A DNA stretch of 64,000 bases from Myxococcota bacterium (GTDB taxonomy: Bacteria; Myxococcota_A; Bradymonadia; UBA7976; UBA1532): assembly GCA_023150895.1 (NCBI GenBank), contig JAKLJY010000033.1:1-64000 (forward strand), given 5' to 3'. Below the pieces are notes generated by a model. It ran no database searches. It was not told the DNA's origin and was given only the letters and a program-made list of their open reading frames with translations. Position 1 is the stretch's first letter; each line of letters starts with the position of its first letter. Shown in pieces: positions 26,275 to 35,229 of this stretch. The position numbers and the translations under genes are program-made.

Positions 26275-27110
26275 GCGATCACCGCCGGCAGCGCATCCGG
26301 CGCGGCCTCGCAGGCCGGGTTGGCACACCCGCCGGTCATCTCCCGGCAGCCCCGGTGCAAGGCGTGGCCGCACTTCGGGCAGTGCCAGGGATCGTCGCCC
26401 AGGCGGGCACCGCAGCCTCGGCACAGGATGCTCAACGTCATGGGTTCTCCCGCGTCTTCGAGCGCGCACGCCAGATCGTGGAGATCATCCGACAAAAGCC
26501 GAAGCGCCTCAATCAGTTCCGGCGCCATGCCCTCCACGAGCGCCCCGGGCGGGCCGGCGGCCGTCGTCGACGCCCGCAGCAGAATGACCCGTCCCGCCAG
26601 GATGATCTCGACGGCGTCGGCATTGCTCGCGAGCTGAAGCCCGTCGATCGTCCGCCGCGTCTCCGGGTGCCGCAGCAACCAGCGCAGGAGCCGGTCGTCC
26701 GTGGCCTCGAGCGAACAGAACGAGAGTTCGAGTCCGCCGGCCGCTTCGAGGAGCACGGGCGCGAGGCCGGGCGCATGCCAGCGGGCCGGGGGGGCGGGCG
26801 GCGAACAGATCCGCGCCGAGAAGCCGAACGACCGCTGCTGATAGCCGCGGACCTCGAGCGTCCGACCCGGGCGGCCGGGGGTGCGCAGGACGCGCACGCG
26901 CGCCTCGCCGAACCGGAGCGGAAAGCGGACGATCGGCCAGCCGCGGCGACCCCACGGGACGTGGCAGCTGCCCGCCACCGAGCGGGCGAGCGTCCAGAAC
27001 CCGACATCGGCCGTCGTCGCCCGGGTCGACCAGGCCTCCCAGGCCGCGACGATCGGGGGCACGCCGACCGCGGCCACGACACACGCCAGTATGAGCCAGA
27101 GCCAGAGCAT
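26271..27110 (-). CDS. Membrane-anchored Prok-RING-like zinc-finger protein
   Basis: The 279-residue protein starts with one transmembrane helix (MLWLWLILACVVAAVGVPPI). A middle domain of about 190 residues follows, with hydrophobic strands. A C-terminal zinc-finger at about 228-268 has the spacing C-x2-C-x10-C-x2-C-x4-H-x2-C-x6-C-x4-C (CRGCGARLGDDPWHC, PKCGHALHRGC, GGCANPAC). That pattern matches prokaryotic RING-like domains (Prok-RING_1), treble-clef folds related to eukaryotic RING fingers. The first helix is followed by TRATTADVGFWTLARS, so topology is uncertain, but RING domains are expected on the cytoplasmic face. Its gene is divergent from the sigma54-activator gene and coupled to two envelope proteins. 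No E1/E2 or ubiquitin-like gene is visible. Confidence 0.8.
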   Translation of the reverse strand: MLWLWLILACVVAAVGVPPIVAAWEAWSTRATTADVGFWTLARSVAGSCHVPWGRRGWPIVRFPLRFGEARVRVLRTPGRPGRTLEVRGYQQRSFGFSARICSPPAPPARWHAPGLAPVLLEAAGGLELSFCSLEATDDRLLRWLLRHPETRRTIDGLQLASNADAVEIILAGRVILLRASTTAAGPPGALVEGMAPELIEALRLLSDDLHDLACALEDAGEPMTLSILCRGCGARLGDDPWHCPKCGHALHRGCREMTGGCANPACEAAPDALPAVIA

Positions 27111-27176
27111 TGCATCCCGTCCACCCCACCCATACCATCATCGCCCGCCCACCGCGAGAACCCCGCGAGCAGTGCC

Positions 27177-30100
27177 GTGACGTCCCACGATCGAGGAGAG
27201 CGGTCGGTCGCCCCCGTCGGCGGGGCGCTCCATGCCGCCCCCGGCGCCAACGCGCCCGCGCTTCGGCCCGACGAGGCGGGACCCATCGGGCGCGGCCGGG
27301 AGTTCGCCCGCTTGCGGACGCTCTTCGACGAGACGCGGGCCGGGGGCCGGGGCCGGTGTGCGCTCGTCGTCGGGCCTGCGGGCATCGGCAAGTCGCATCT
27401 CCTCGACGCCTTCAAACGCTCGCTGCGCGCGGCCGGCGAGGTGGTTTTCGAAGGTCGCTGCCGGCAGACCGACCATCGCCCGTACGGCTCGCTCGTCGAA
27501 CTGCTCGGGCAGGCGGTCGTCGCCCTCGCCGAACTCGGCCAACCGGCCCCGGCCACGGAACGGGCCCTCTCGCTGATCGCCGGCCTGCCCGGCCCGGGGG
27601 ACCTTCCGCAGGCCGCTCGGGCCGACGATCTGCGCCTGCACTTCTTCGAGGCGGTGCGCCGGGCCGTCGTCGAGCTCATGGGAGCCCGACCGCCCGTCCT
27701 TCATCTCCACGACCTCCATCGGGCCGACGTCGCGACCCTCGCGCTGATCCGCTATCTCATCGAGAACCTGATGGCCGATCCGGTCTTCGATCAGGCGCCG
27801 GAGGGCGGTGAGGAAGCCCGGGGATTCCGGGGCCTGCTGGTCTTGTCCTTCCGGGAGGTCGAGGTCACCCGACCCCTGATCGAGCTCGGGCGCGCCTCGT
27901 CCGCCATCGAAGCGCTCGTGCTCGGCCCCCTCGACCGCGACGCCGTCCGGGGCTACCTCCAGTCCGACGCCGTCGTCGATCGGCTGCTGCGCGCCTCCGG
28001 CGGCAACCCGGCCGCGCTCGAGCAGCTGCTGTCGGGGCTCGGCGACTCGCCGGAGACCCTCTGGGCGCGCCGCTTCGCCGAGGTCGCGCCGGAGCATGGC
28101 GACCTCCTCGACGCGCTCGCCGTCCTCGGCCGGCCGGTGACGCTCGAGCAGCTTCGCGATGTCCTCCCGCCGGGCCTGGTGTCGCTCCCCGCGCTGCAGT
28201 CGTTGCAGGACCGGGGGCTCGTCGCGCGCGTCCTCGACCGGGGCGAGGTCCGATTCCACTTCGCCCCCGCGACCGGGCGCGAGGCCTGGTACGACGCGCT
28301 CCCCGCGCCGAAGCGGGCCGCCTTGCACCGGCGCGTGGCCGAACGCCTCGTGCCCCTCGCGGGGCGCGGGGTCGAGGCCGAAGAGGTCGCCGTGCACTAC
28401 CTGGCGGGCGAGGCCGCCGCCGAGGCGGTGCCGTTCGCGCTCGCCGCCGCGGATCGCCTCGAGGCCGCGTTCGCCCACGCCCGAGCGGCCGAACTCCTCG
28501 CGCGGGTCGTTCCATCGACGCAGGGCGCGCTTCGCCTCGAGGTCCTCGACCGCCTGGCCGAGCTCCATGCCCGGACCGGCGACTTTCGGGCCGCCGAGGA
28601 GGCGCTCGAACAGCGGGCCGCGGGCGCCCGGGACGACGCCGACCGCGCGGGCGTGCACGTCCGCCTCGCCCGCCTCTGCTTGACGGCCGGCCTCATCGAA
28701 CGAGCCGACGCCGCCATCCGGGCCGCGATCGCCGGTCCGTTGCCGCCGGCGCAGCAGCGCGCGGCAGAGGCGCTGGCCGCCGAGATCGCGTGGCAAGGCG
28801 GAGATCCCACCCGGGCCGAGAGCTGCGCCGAAGCCGGCTTGGCCGCGGCCGGCGCGACCGAAGACGCCGAGACGCTGTCCCTGCGCAATACGCTGGGCAA
28901 GGTCCACCTCGCGCGGGAGCGTCTCGAGGCGGCGCGTGCTCAGTTCACGCACAACCTGGAGGCGGCGCGCCGCCTGCGCGCGGTGACCCCGCAGATCCGC
29001 TCGCTGATCAACCTGGGCATCGTGTCCCTGCAGAGCGGGGACCCGGAGGCCGCCGCGGAGCGATACGCCGAGGCGCGCCGTCTTGCGGCCGATGCGGGTG
29101 ACCTGCGCAACCTGGCCCTGTCGCTGGACAACCTCGCGGTCCTCTTCCATCGGCGGCAGGACTTCGGGGCCGCGCTGGCGATGTATCATCACTCGACGCA
29201 GGCGTTCCGCAAGCTCGGGCAGAGTCACCACCTCGCCCATACGGCGCTGAATCTGGCCGAACTGTACCTCGTTCTCGGTGATGCGGAGCGGGCCCGCCGC
29301 CTGACGGAGATCAGCCGCAGCCAGATCCGACGCGCCCGCCTCCGGGCCCTCGAGGCGCAGTGTGCGCTGCTCGACGCCCAGCTCGCGGCGGCGGCCGGTG
29401 ACCGCGCCCAGGCCGAGCAGCACTACCGCGCCGCCCTCGCGGCGACGGAGCCGGCCCAGGCGCTGAGCCGGCTGTCCCTTCTGACCGGCCTCGCCCAGCT
29501 GCAGATCGAAGCCGATGCCCTCGAGGACGCGGAGGCGACCCTCCGGCGCGCGGCGGAGACCGCGACGGCGAGCCCGGATCCGATGCGGGCGGCCTCATTG
29601 CTGCTCGCCCGCGCCTCGCTCGCCCGCAAGCGAGGCGAGTCCGGGACGGCGCGCGCCGAAGCCGCGTCCGCCCAGGCCGCCGCCCAGACGGCCGGCGATC
29701 ACGAGACGCGGTGGCGGGCCCTCTTCCTCGAAGCGCGGCTCGCCTGGGAGGCGCGAGACCGTCCGGCCGCGCTTCAGGCGCTGGGCGAAGCCGCCGACCT
29801 TCTCGACCGGGTGGCGCGCCGACTTCCCGAGGCGCTGCGGACCACCTACCTCGAGACGCCCGAGCGCCGGCAGGTCGGGGCGGCGCTCCGCCGCGTGCGT
29901 GCGGGGATCGGCCCGCAGCAACCGCTCCTTGCGCCCCCGGCGCCCGTCGGCGAGGGCCGGATTGTCCGCGCGCCGCGTTACCTGCCGCACTGGGCGGAAC
30001 GCTACCCGCAGATTCTGGGTCGCGCACCGGCGCTCTATGGCGTCTTCAACGCGCTCGATCGCGTCGCCGGCAGCGATGCCATCGTGCTGGTCCGCGGCGA

Positions 30101-31265
30101 GAGCGGCACGGGCAAGGAGCTCGTCGCGGCGGCCTTGCACGCCAACAGCCCGCGGGCCGACGGTCCCTTCGTCAAGGTGAACTGCTCGGCGTTCGTCGAG
30201 ACGCTGCTGCTGAGCGAGCTCTTCGGACACGAGAAAGGCGCGTTCACGGGGGCCGTGACCCGCAAGAAGGGCCGTTTCGAGCTCGCGGATGCCGGCACGC
30301 TCTTCCTCGACGAGATCGGCGACATCTCACCGAACACGCAGGTCGCGCTCCTGCGGGTGCTTCAGGAGGGCACGTTCGAACGGGTCGGCGGCGCGGAGAC
30401 GCTCTCCGTGGACGTCCGGGTCATCTGTGCCACCCACCGCAACCTCGAGGAAATGGTCCGCCGTGGGGAGTTCCGGGCAGACCTCTACTACCGCTTGCGC
30501 GGGGTCATCATCGAGCTGCCCGCACTGCGGGACCGCCCGGTCGACATCCCGCTGCTCGTCGCCCACTTCCTCGCCCGGCGCGCGCAGACGGCGCCCGACG
30601 CCGGCGCGAGCCCCGCCCCCGTCGTCCGGGTCTCTGCGGAGGCGCTGGCGAGCCTCATGCAGCACGACTGGCCCGGCAATGTGCGCGAACTCGAGAACGT
30701 GGTGCGCAGCGCCGCGCTCTTCGCCGACGGCGGCACGATTGGCCTCTCGGAGCTCCGCGAGCTCGGGGACTTCTTCCGCGCCCCCGACGAGCAGGCCGTG
30801 CTGGTGGCCGCCGAACTCCTCGAGCACCGGTCGCCCCCGGGGGGCTCCCTCGGGGAGGACGAGGCGCCGGCCGCCGTGCAGGCCGCACCGGCCGCACAGT
30901 CTCGCCCGTCTCCATTCCCAGCGATGTCCGCGCCGACCCCCGACGACGCCGGCACCGACGACGCCGCCGACGGCTTCGAGGACGACGCCGCGATGCTCGC
31001 CCGGATGGGCACGCCGTTGCCGGGCCCGGCGAGCGCCGGCGTCTTCGACGACGACTGGCTCGAGCGCGCCGTCGAGGCCGAGGGTGGCCTCTTCGAGCTG
31101 AAGAAACGCATCGAGTTCGAGGCCATCGCCCGCGCACTGCGCGCCTCTGGAGGCAACATCACGCGGGCCGCCGAGCGATTGGGGATGAAAAGACCTCGAC
31201 TTTCGCAGATAATCCATGCAATCCCTGCCCTGGGTGACCTGAAACGCGAGGTCGGCGAACCATGA
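27177..31265 (+). CDS. AAA(STAND-like)-TPR-sigma54 activator fusion
   Basis: The 1362-residue regulator starts at GTG 27177. An N-terminal AAA_16-like ATPase has P-loop GPAGIGKS (66-73). Its Walker B reads VLHLHDLHRAD with His178 where an Asp is usual, followed by Asp179. A long TPR array follows to about residue 920. Then comes a sigma54-interaction AAA+ domain with Walker A GESGTGKE (974-981), intact GAFTGA (1021-1026), Walker B GTLFLDEIG and WPGNVRELENV. After an acidic Pro/Ala-rich linker of about 100 residues, a Fis-type helix-turn-helix (IARALRASGGNITRAAERLG) binds DNA. It should activate sigma54 promoters. There is no receiver, GAF or PAS domain, so the AAA/TPR half is the likely sensor. 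Its stop overlaps the lipoprotein start (31262-31265). Confidence 0.92.
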   Translation: MTSHDRGERSVAPVGGALHAAPGANAPALRPDEAGPIGRGREFARLRTLFDETRAGGRGRCALVVGPAGIGKSHLLDAFKRSLRAAGEVVFEGRCRQTDHRPYGSLVELLGQAVVALAELGQPAPATERALSLIAGLPGPGDLPQAARADDLRLHFFEAVRRAVVELMGARPPVLHLHDLHRADVATLALIRYLIENLMADPVFDQAPEGGEEARGFRGLLVLSFREVEVTRPLIELGRASSAIEALVLGPLDRDAVRGYLQSDAVVDRLLRASGGNPAALEQLLSGLGDSPETLWARRFAEVAPEHGDLLDALAVLGRPVTLEQLRDVLPPGLVSLPALQSLQDRGLVARVLDRGEVRFHFAPATGREAWYDALPAPKRAALHRRVAERLVPLAGRGVEAEEVAVHYLAGEAAAEAVPFALAAADRLEAAFAHARAAELLARVVPSTQGALRLEVLDRLAELHARTGDFRAAEEALEQRAAGARDDADRAGVHVRLARLCLTAGLIERADAAIRAAIAGPLPPAQQRAAEALAAEIAWQGGDPTRAESCAEAGLAAAGATEDAETLSLRNTLGKVHLARERLEAARAQFTHNLEAARRLRAVTPQIRSLINLGIVSLQSGDPEAAAERYAEARRLAADAGDLRNLALSLDNLAVLFHRRQDFGAALAMYHHSTQAFRKLGQSHHLAHTALNLAELYLVLGDAERARRLTEISRSQIRRARLRALEAQCALLDAQLAAAAGDRAQAEQHYRAALAATEPAQALSRLSLLTGLAQLQIEADALEDAEATLRRAAETATASPDPMRAASLLLARASLARKRGESGTARAEAASAQAAAQTAGDHETRWRALFLEARLAWEARDRPAALQALGEAADLLDRVARRLPEALRTTYLETPERRQVGAALRRVRAGIGPQQPLLAPPAPVGEGRIVRAPRYLPHWAERYPQILGRAPALYGVFNALDRVAGSDAIVLVRGESGTGKELVAAALHANSPRADGPFVKVNCSAFVETLLLSELFGHEKGAFTGAVTRKKGRFELADAGTLFLDEIGDISPNTQVALLRVLQEGTFERVGGAETLSVDVRVICATHRNLEEMVRRGEFRADLYYRLRGVIIELPALRDRPVDIPLLVAHFLARRAQTAPDAGASPAPVVRVSAEALASLMQHDWPGNVRELENVVRSAALFADGGTIGLSELRELGDFFRAPDEQAVLVAAELLEHRSPPGGSLGEDEAPAAVQAAPAAQSRPSPFPAMSAPTPDDAGTDDAADGFEDDAAMLARMGTPLPGPASAGVFDDDWLERAVEAEGGLFELKKRIEFEAIARALRASGGNITRAAERLGMKRPRLSQIIHAIPALGDLKREVGEP

Positions 31266-32146
31266 ACCGCATGCACGGTACGGCGCTTCTGCTGGCCCTG
31301 GCGCTTGCCGCCTGCGGCACCGAGACGGCGCACGCGCCCGTCGCGGGCTCGACGTCGGCCCCGCCGGTCGGTCCCGCGGGCGAGGCCGCCGCCCCCCTGA
31401 CCTTGTCTCCTCAGGTGGAGCTCGTCGGGCTCGCCGACGTCTACGACGACCTCCTCGTCACGGACGTCCACTTCGAGGCGGACCTCTACCTCTTGCCCGA
31501 GGGCGACGACGAGGCCGCGGGAGACGCCGTCGCCATCGCGTTCGACCTCGTCGACGGTGTCCCCGCGACGCTCGTCCCGGACGGCGCGCTCACGCTCGCC
31601 GCGCCCGGTCGGTATCGACTCCTCGTTCGCGTTCGCCCCGACGCCCGGGGTACCTCCGTCGAGGTGACCGGCGGTTACGTCGGCCAGCTCGCCCGCGGCA
31701 AGGCCGACGACGAGCCGACGCCGACCCCGGCCGAGCCGACGCCCACGCCTGCCGAGCCCACCCCCACGCCCGCGAACCCGGGCGACGAGCCGGGGGAGCC
31801 CACGCCCACGCCGGCCGAACCCACGCCCACCCCTGCCGAGCCCACGCCCACGCCGGCCGAACCCACGCCCACGCCCGCTCGCGGCAAGGCGGAGTCCGGC
31901 GCCGAGGCGGCCGAGCAGGTCTATGTGCGGTCGACGCGCGCGTACGAGTTCTTCGCGGGCACCGTCGAGATCGCGCCCGACGCCGAGGTTCTCGTCGTCA
32001 CCTGGGACGTCCGCACCTGGTTCCGGGCGCTGCTCGCCCAACCCCTCGGCATCTCCGCCGAGGAGCAGGCCGCCGCCGCCCCGACGGCGACGACGCAGGG
32101 CGGCTTCTTCGATCAGGCGACCGACTTCCGCGTCATCGCCCGCTGA
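31262..32146 (+). CDS. Lipoprotein with PTPTPAE tandem repeats
   Basis: The 294-residue product starts MNRMHGTALLLALALAAC with the consensus lipobox L-A-A-C. The first domain (residues about 50-145) is beta-rich and acidic. A repeat region of 7-residue units PTPTPAE follows at about 151-205, and then a second folded domain (VYVRSTRAYEFFAGTVEIAP, EVLVVTWDVRTWFRALL). The repeat is probably a rigid, proline-rich spacer between the domains. The ATG at 31262 overlaps the stop of the sigma54-activator gene by four bases, so the two proteins are made together; the lipoprotein may be a cell-surface input or a target of the activator. No family is recognised. Confidence 0.85.
   Translation: MNRMHGTALLLALALAACGTETAHAPVAGSTSAPPVGPAGEAAAPLTLSPQVELVGLADVYDDLLVTDVHFEADLYLLPEGDDEAAGDAVAIAFDLVDGVPATLVPDGALTLAAPGRYRLLVRVRPDARGTSVEVTGGYVGQLARGKADDEPTPTPAEPTPTPAEPTPTPANPGDEPGEPTPTPAEPTPTPAEPTPTPAEPTPTPARGKAESGAEAAEQVYVRSTRAYEFFAGTVEIAPDAEVLVVTWDVRTWFRALLAQPLGISAEEQAAAAPTATTQGGFFDQATDFRVIAR
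31712..31876 (+). repeat. 21-bp tandem repeat encoding PTPTPAE
   Basis: Seven-codon units encode PTPTPAE seven times with slight variation, interrupted once by PGDEPGE. Wobble positions differ between units, so the peptide is conserved more than the DNA. Both ends are flanked by an A-R-G-K-A peptide, as if the whole spacer had been inserted or duplicated between two copies of it. Confidence 0.8.
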
Positions 32147-32152
32147 CCCGCC

Positions 32153-32497
32153 TCACCCGGGCACGGCCGGCTTTTCGTGCCGGAGATCGCCCGTACCGGT
32201 CGCGAAGGTCAGCGCAAGCGTCCCCTGGACGTCCAGCCGGCTGTCGGCACCCGCGAGCCGAACACGACTCTCGTCGTCGAGCTGGAGGCCGCCCGTCTCC
32301 AACGCCCGCGTCAACGGCACCAGTCCTGCGCCGGCCCCTTCGAACGTCAGGCAGGCGGCCAGATCGCTGTAGAGCTGGGCGTCGGTGACGAAAAAGCCCG
32401 CGTCGGACAGGGCGTCCCGAGCCGCAGCGAGGCCGGCGGCCCGCGACCCCGGGCAGACGACGCTGAGCCGCAAAGGCGGTACGCGCAAAGGGGTCAA
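32153..32497 (-). CDS. Small protein coupled to clpB
   Basis: The 114-residue frame begins with TTG at 32497 that overlaps the clpB stop (TTGA, 32494-32497). Alternative TTG codons lie at positions 4 and 9. The product reads [20 protein letters not shown], then [20 protein letters not shown], then [20 protein letters not shown]; it looks like a small alpha/beta domain with no signal peptide. I do not recognise it. An uncoupled, longer in-frame start further upstream would lie inside clpB. Coupling to clpB suggests a stress-related role, but this is inference. It is convergent with the repeat lipoprotein gene, with 6 bases between the two. Confidence 0.6.
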   Translation of the reverse strand: MTPLRVPPLRLSVVCPGSRAAGLAAARDALSDAGFFVTDAQLYSDLAACLTFEGAGAGLVPLTRALETGGLQLDDESRVRLAGADSRLDVQGTLALTFATGTGDLRHEKPAVPG

Positions 32498-35112
32498 CCC
32501 GCGGACCGGAAAGCGAGCCGCACGCCGTCGCGCTCGGCGACGATGGCCGCGCGCTCCGGGAACTCGCCGGCGAGCAGCCGCATCGCGAGCGGGTTCTCGA
32601 GCAGGCGCTGGATGGCACGCTTGAGCGGGCGCGCGCCGTAGGCGGGGTCGTAGCCCTCGTCGGCCAGCAGACGACGGGCGTCGTCGGTGAGCGTCAGGGT
32701 GAGCTGCCGCTCGCCGAGGCGCTTGCGGAACCGCTCGAGCTGCAGGTCGACGATGGCATCGATGTGCTGCCGGCCGAGGCGCTCGAAGACGACGATGTCG
32801 TCGACACGATTGAGGAACTCGGGTCGGAAGTGCGTCCGGACGACGGCGAGGACCTGTGCGTCCATCTCCGGCTTGTGGCCGGTGTCGTACGCCTGGATCA
32901 CGTCGCTCCCGAGGTTGCTGGTCATGATGACCACCACGTTCCGGAAGTCGACCGTGCGGCCCTGTCCGTCGGTGAGGCGACCGTCGTCGAGCAGCTGCAG
33001 CAGGACGTTGAAGACGTCGGGGTGCGCCTTTTCGACCTCGTCGAGCAGCAAGACCGCATACGGACGGCGCCGGATGGCCTCGGTGAGCTGCCCGCCCTCG
33101 TCGTACCCGACATACCCCGGCGGCGCGCCGATCAGACGCGAGACGCTGTGCTTCTCCATGTACTCCGACATGTCGATGCGAACCGTCGCCCGCTCGTCGT
33201 CGAAGAGGAAGTCGGCGAGGCTGCGCGCAAGCTCGGTCTTGCCGACGCCCGTCGGACCCAGGAACAGGAAACTGCCGATGGGGCGGTTGGGGTCGGACAG
33301 CCCGGCGCGCGCGCGCCGCACGGCGTTGGCGACGGCCGTCACGGCCTCGTCCTGTCCGACGACCCGGCGGTGCAGGCGATCCTCCATGTGGGTGAGGCGT
33401 TCGAGCTCGCCCTCGAGCATCTTCTCGACCGGAATGCCCGTCCACCGCGCGACGACGCCGGCGATGTCGTCCGGAGTGACCTCCTGTCGCAGGAAGCTGC
33501 CCTCGCGCTGAATGGCCTCGAGCCGGCCCTCGGCCTCGGCGAGCTCACGCTGCAGGCCGAGCTTGCGGGCCTGCAGCTCGCCGGCGCGCTGATACATGCG
33601 CTCGCGGGCCTGATACTCGACGACCGTCGGCAGCATCTGGCGCAGGCGCTCCTCTTCGGAGCCGAGCTGTTCGAGCTGTTCTCGCAGGCCATTGGCCCGT
33701 TGCAGCGCCCCCTTCTCGGCCGCCCAGCGCGCGTTGACCGCCCGACTCTTCTCGCGCAGCTCGCCCAGCTCTCGCTCGAGCGTGGTGAGCCGCTGCTTCG
33801 AGGCATCGTCCTTCTCCTGACGGAGGCTGACGGCCTCGATTTCCAGTCCCGTGATGCGCCGCTCGACGTCGTCGATGGCCGAGGGCCGGCTGTCGAGCTG
33901 CATACGGATGCGGCTCGCGGCCTCGTCCATCAGGTCGATGGCCTTGTCCGGCAGTTGCCGGTCCGGCAGGTATCGCTGCGAGAGCTTCGCCGCGGCGACC
34001 AGTGCGCCGTCCTGAATCCGGATGCCGTGGTGGACTTCGTACTTCTCCTTCAGGCCGCGCAGGATCGAGATCGTGTCCTCGATGCTCGGCTCGCCGACGA
34101 AAACGGGCTGGAAGCGACGCTCGAGGGCGCCGTCCTTCTCGATGTGCTTGCGGTACTCGTCGAGCGTGGTCGCGCCGATGCAGCGCAGCTCGCCCCGGGC
34201 CAGGGCCGGTTTGAGCATGTTCGAGGCGTCCATGGCGCCTTCGCTGGCCCCGGCGCCGACGAGGGTGTGGAGCTCGTCGATGAAGAGGATCACCTGCCCC
34301 TCGGCGGCCGCGACCTCTTTGAGGACGGCCTTCAGGCGCTCCTCGAACTCGCCCCGATACTTCGCCCCGGCGATGAGCGCGCCGAGGTCGAGGCTGTGCA
34401 GGCGTCGGTCGCGGAGGCCTTCGGGGACGTCGTTGGCGGCGATGCGCTGCGCGATGCCCTCGGCGATGGCCGTCTTGCCGACGCCGGGCTCGCCGATGAG
34501 CACGGGGTTGTTCTTGGTCCGGCGTTGCAGGACCTGCATCACGCGGCGTACCTCCTCGTCGCGCCCGATGACCGGGTCGAGCTTGCCGCGTTGCGCCATG
34601 TCGGTGAGGTCGCGCGTGTACTTGCGCAGGACGTCGTACTTGCCCTCGGGCTCGGGGTCCGTGACGCGGGTATTGCCCCGGACGCTTCGCAGCGCGGTCA
34701 TCAGGGCTTCTCGTGTGATCCCGTGCTTGCGGAGGATCTCCCCCGCCCCGTCCCGGTCGCGATCGTCGGCGAGCGCCAACAGCAGGTGCTCGGCCGAGAC
34801 GAACTCGTCGCCCATCTTGCGTGCTTCATCGTCGGCGCGCTCGAGCGTGCGGACGAGGCTGGCGCTCTCGGTCAGGCGGCTGTCGCCCTTGACCTTCGGT
34901 TTGCGCGACAGGCTCTCCTGAACACTCCGCAGCAACGCCGCGGGCTCGACCGCCATCTCGCGGAGCAGGGCGCGCGAGACGCCCTCGGTCTGTCCGAGGA
35001 GCGCGCGCAGGACATGCTCTCCCACGAGCTCCGGCGCGCCGTCCCGGCGGGCCTCGTCGACCGCGAAGGCGAGGGCCTCGCGCACGGCATTCGTCATCTT
35101 GTTCGGATTCAT
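32494..35112 (-). CDS. clpB: Chaperone ClpB (disaggregase)
   Basis: The 872-residue protein is a two-AAA Hsp100 disaggregase that extracts polypeptides from aggregates together with the DnaK system. It has the Clp N-domain ([19 protein letters not shown]). AAA-1 has Walker A GEPGVGKT (207-214) and Walker [10 protein letters not shown] (275-283). A coiled-coil middle domain lies around residues 400-520 ([20 protein letters not shown]). AAA-2 has Walker [15 protein letters not shown] near 620 and Walker [11 protein letters not shown]. The ATG at 35112 was chosen because the N-domain begins there; a longer in-frame extension is Cys/Pro-rich and not family-like. The gene is divergent from the beta-barrel gene. 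I could not place a clear heat-shock promoter. Confidence 0.97.
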   Translation of the reverse strand: MNPNKMTNAVREALAFAVDEARRDGAPELVGEHVLRALLGQTEGVSRALLREMAVEPAALLRSVQESLSRKPKVKGDSRLTESASLVRTLERADDEARKMGDEFVSAEHLLLALADDRDRDGAGEILRKHGITREALMTALRSVRGNTRVTDPEPEGKYDVLRKYTRDLTDMAQRGKLDPVIGRDEEVRRVMQVLQRRTKNNPVLIGEPGVGKTAIAEGIAQRIAANDVPEGLRDRRLHSLDLGALIAGAKYRGEFEERLKAVLKEVAAAEGQVILFIDELHTLVGAGASEGAMDASNMLKPALARGELRCIGATTLDEYRKHIEKDGALERRFQPVFVGEPSIEDTISILRGLKEKYEVHHGIRIQDGALVAAAKLSQRYLPDRQLPDKAIDLMDEAASRIRMQLDSRPSAIDDVERRITGLEIEAVSLRQEKDDASKQRLTTLERELGELREKSRAVNARWAAEKGALQRANGLREQLEQLGSEEERLRQMLPTVVEYQARERMYQRAGELQARKLGLQRELAEAEGRLEAIQREGSFLRQEVTPDDIAGVVARWTGIPVEKMLEGELERLTHMEDRLHRRVVGQDEAVTAVANAVRRARAGLSDPNRPIGSFLFLGPTGVGKTELARSLADFLFDDERATVRIDMSEYMEKHSVSRLIGAPPGYVGYDEGGQLTEAIRRRPYAVLLLDEVEKAHPDVFNVLLQLLDDGRLTDGQGRTVDFRNVVVIMTSNLGSDVIQAYDTGHKPEMDAQVLAVVRTHFRPEFLNRVDDIVVFERLGRQHIDAIVDLQLERFRKRLGERQLTLTLTDDARRLLADEGYDPAYGARPLKRAIQRLLENPLAMRLLAGEFPERAAIVAERDGVRLAFRSAG

Positions 35113-35175
35113 CGTGATGCTCTCTTCAGGTTGTGTGTCGGGGTGACAGGGGCAAGGTAAGCACCGCCCGGGCGA

Positions 35176-35205
35176 TTGCACGCGGCGCGCCCGGGCTGCT
35201 ACAAG
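35176..35205 (+). promoter_or_regulatory. Candidate sigma70 promoter of the outer membrane protein gene
   Basis: TTGCAC at 35176-35181 and TACAAG at 35200-35205 are 18 bases apart. Transcription would start near 35212, leaving a short leader that contains AGGAG at 35220-35224 just before the ATG. Confidence 0.4.
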
Positions 35206-35229
35206 GGGCCGCTGACTTCAGGAGTCGTC

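Noticed and set aside
26355-27176. Extended N-terminus for the sigma54 activator
   Set aside because: The in-frame extension runs antisense through the RING-like gene and is Arg/Pro-rich. The GTG at 27177 directly precedes plausible coding sequence.
35113-35170. Heat-shock (sigma32-type) promoter of clpB
   Set aside because: CTT and CCCCGAC-like pieces are present but the spacing and matches are poor. No confident call.
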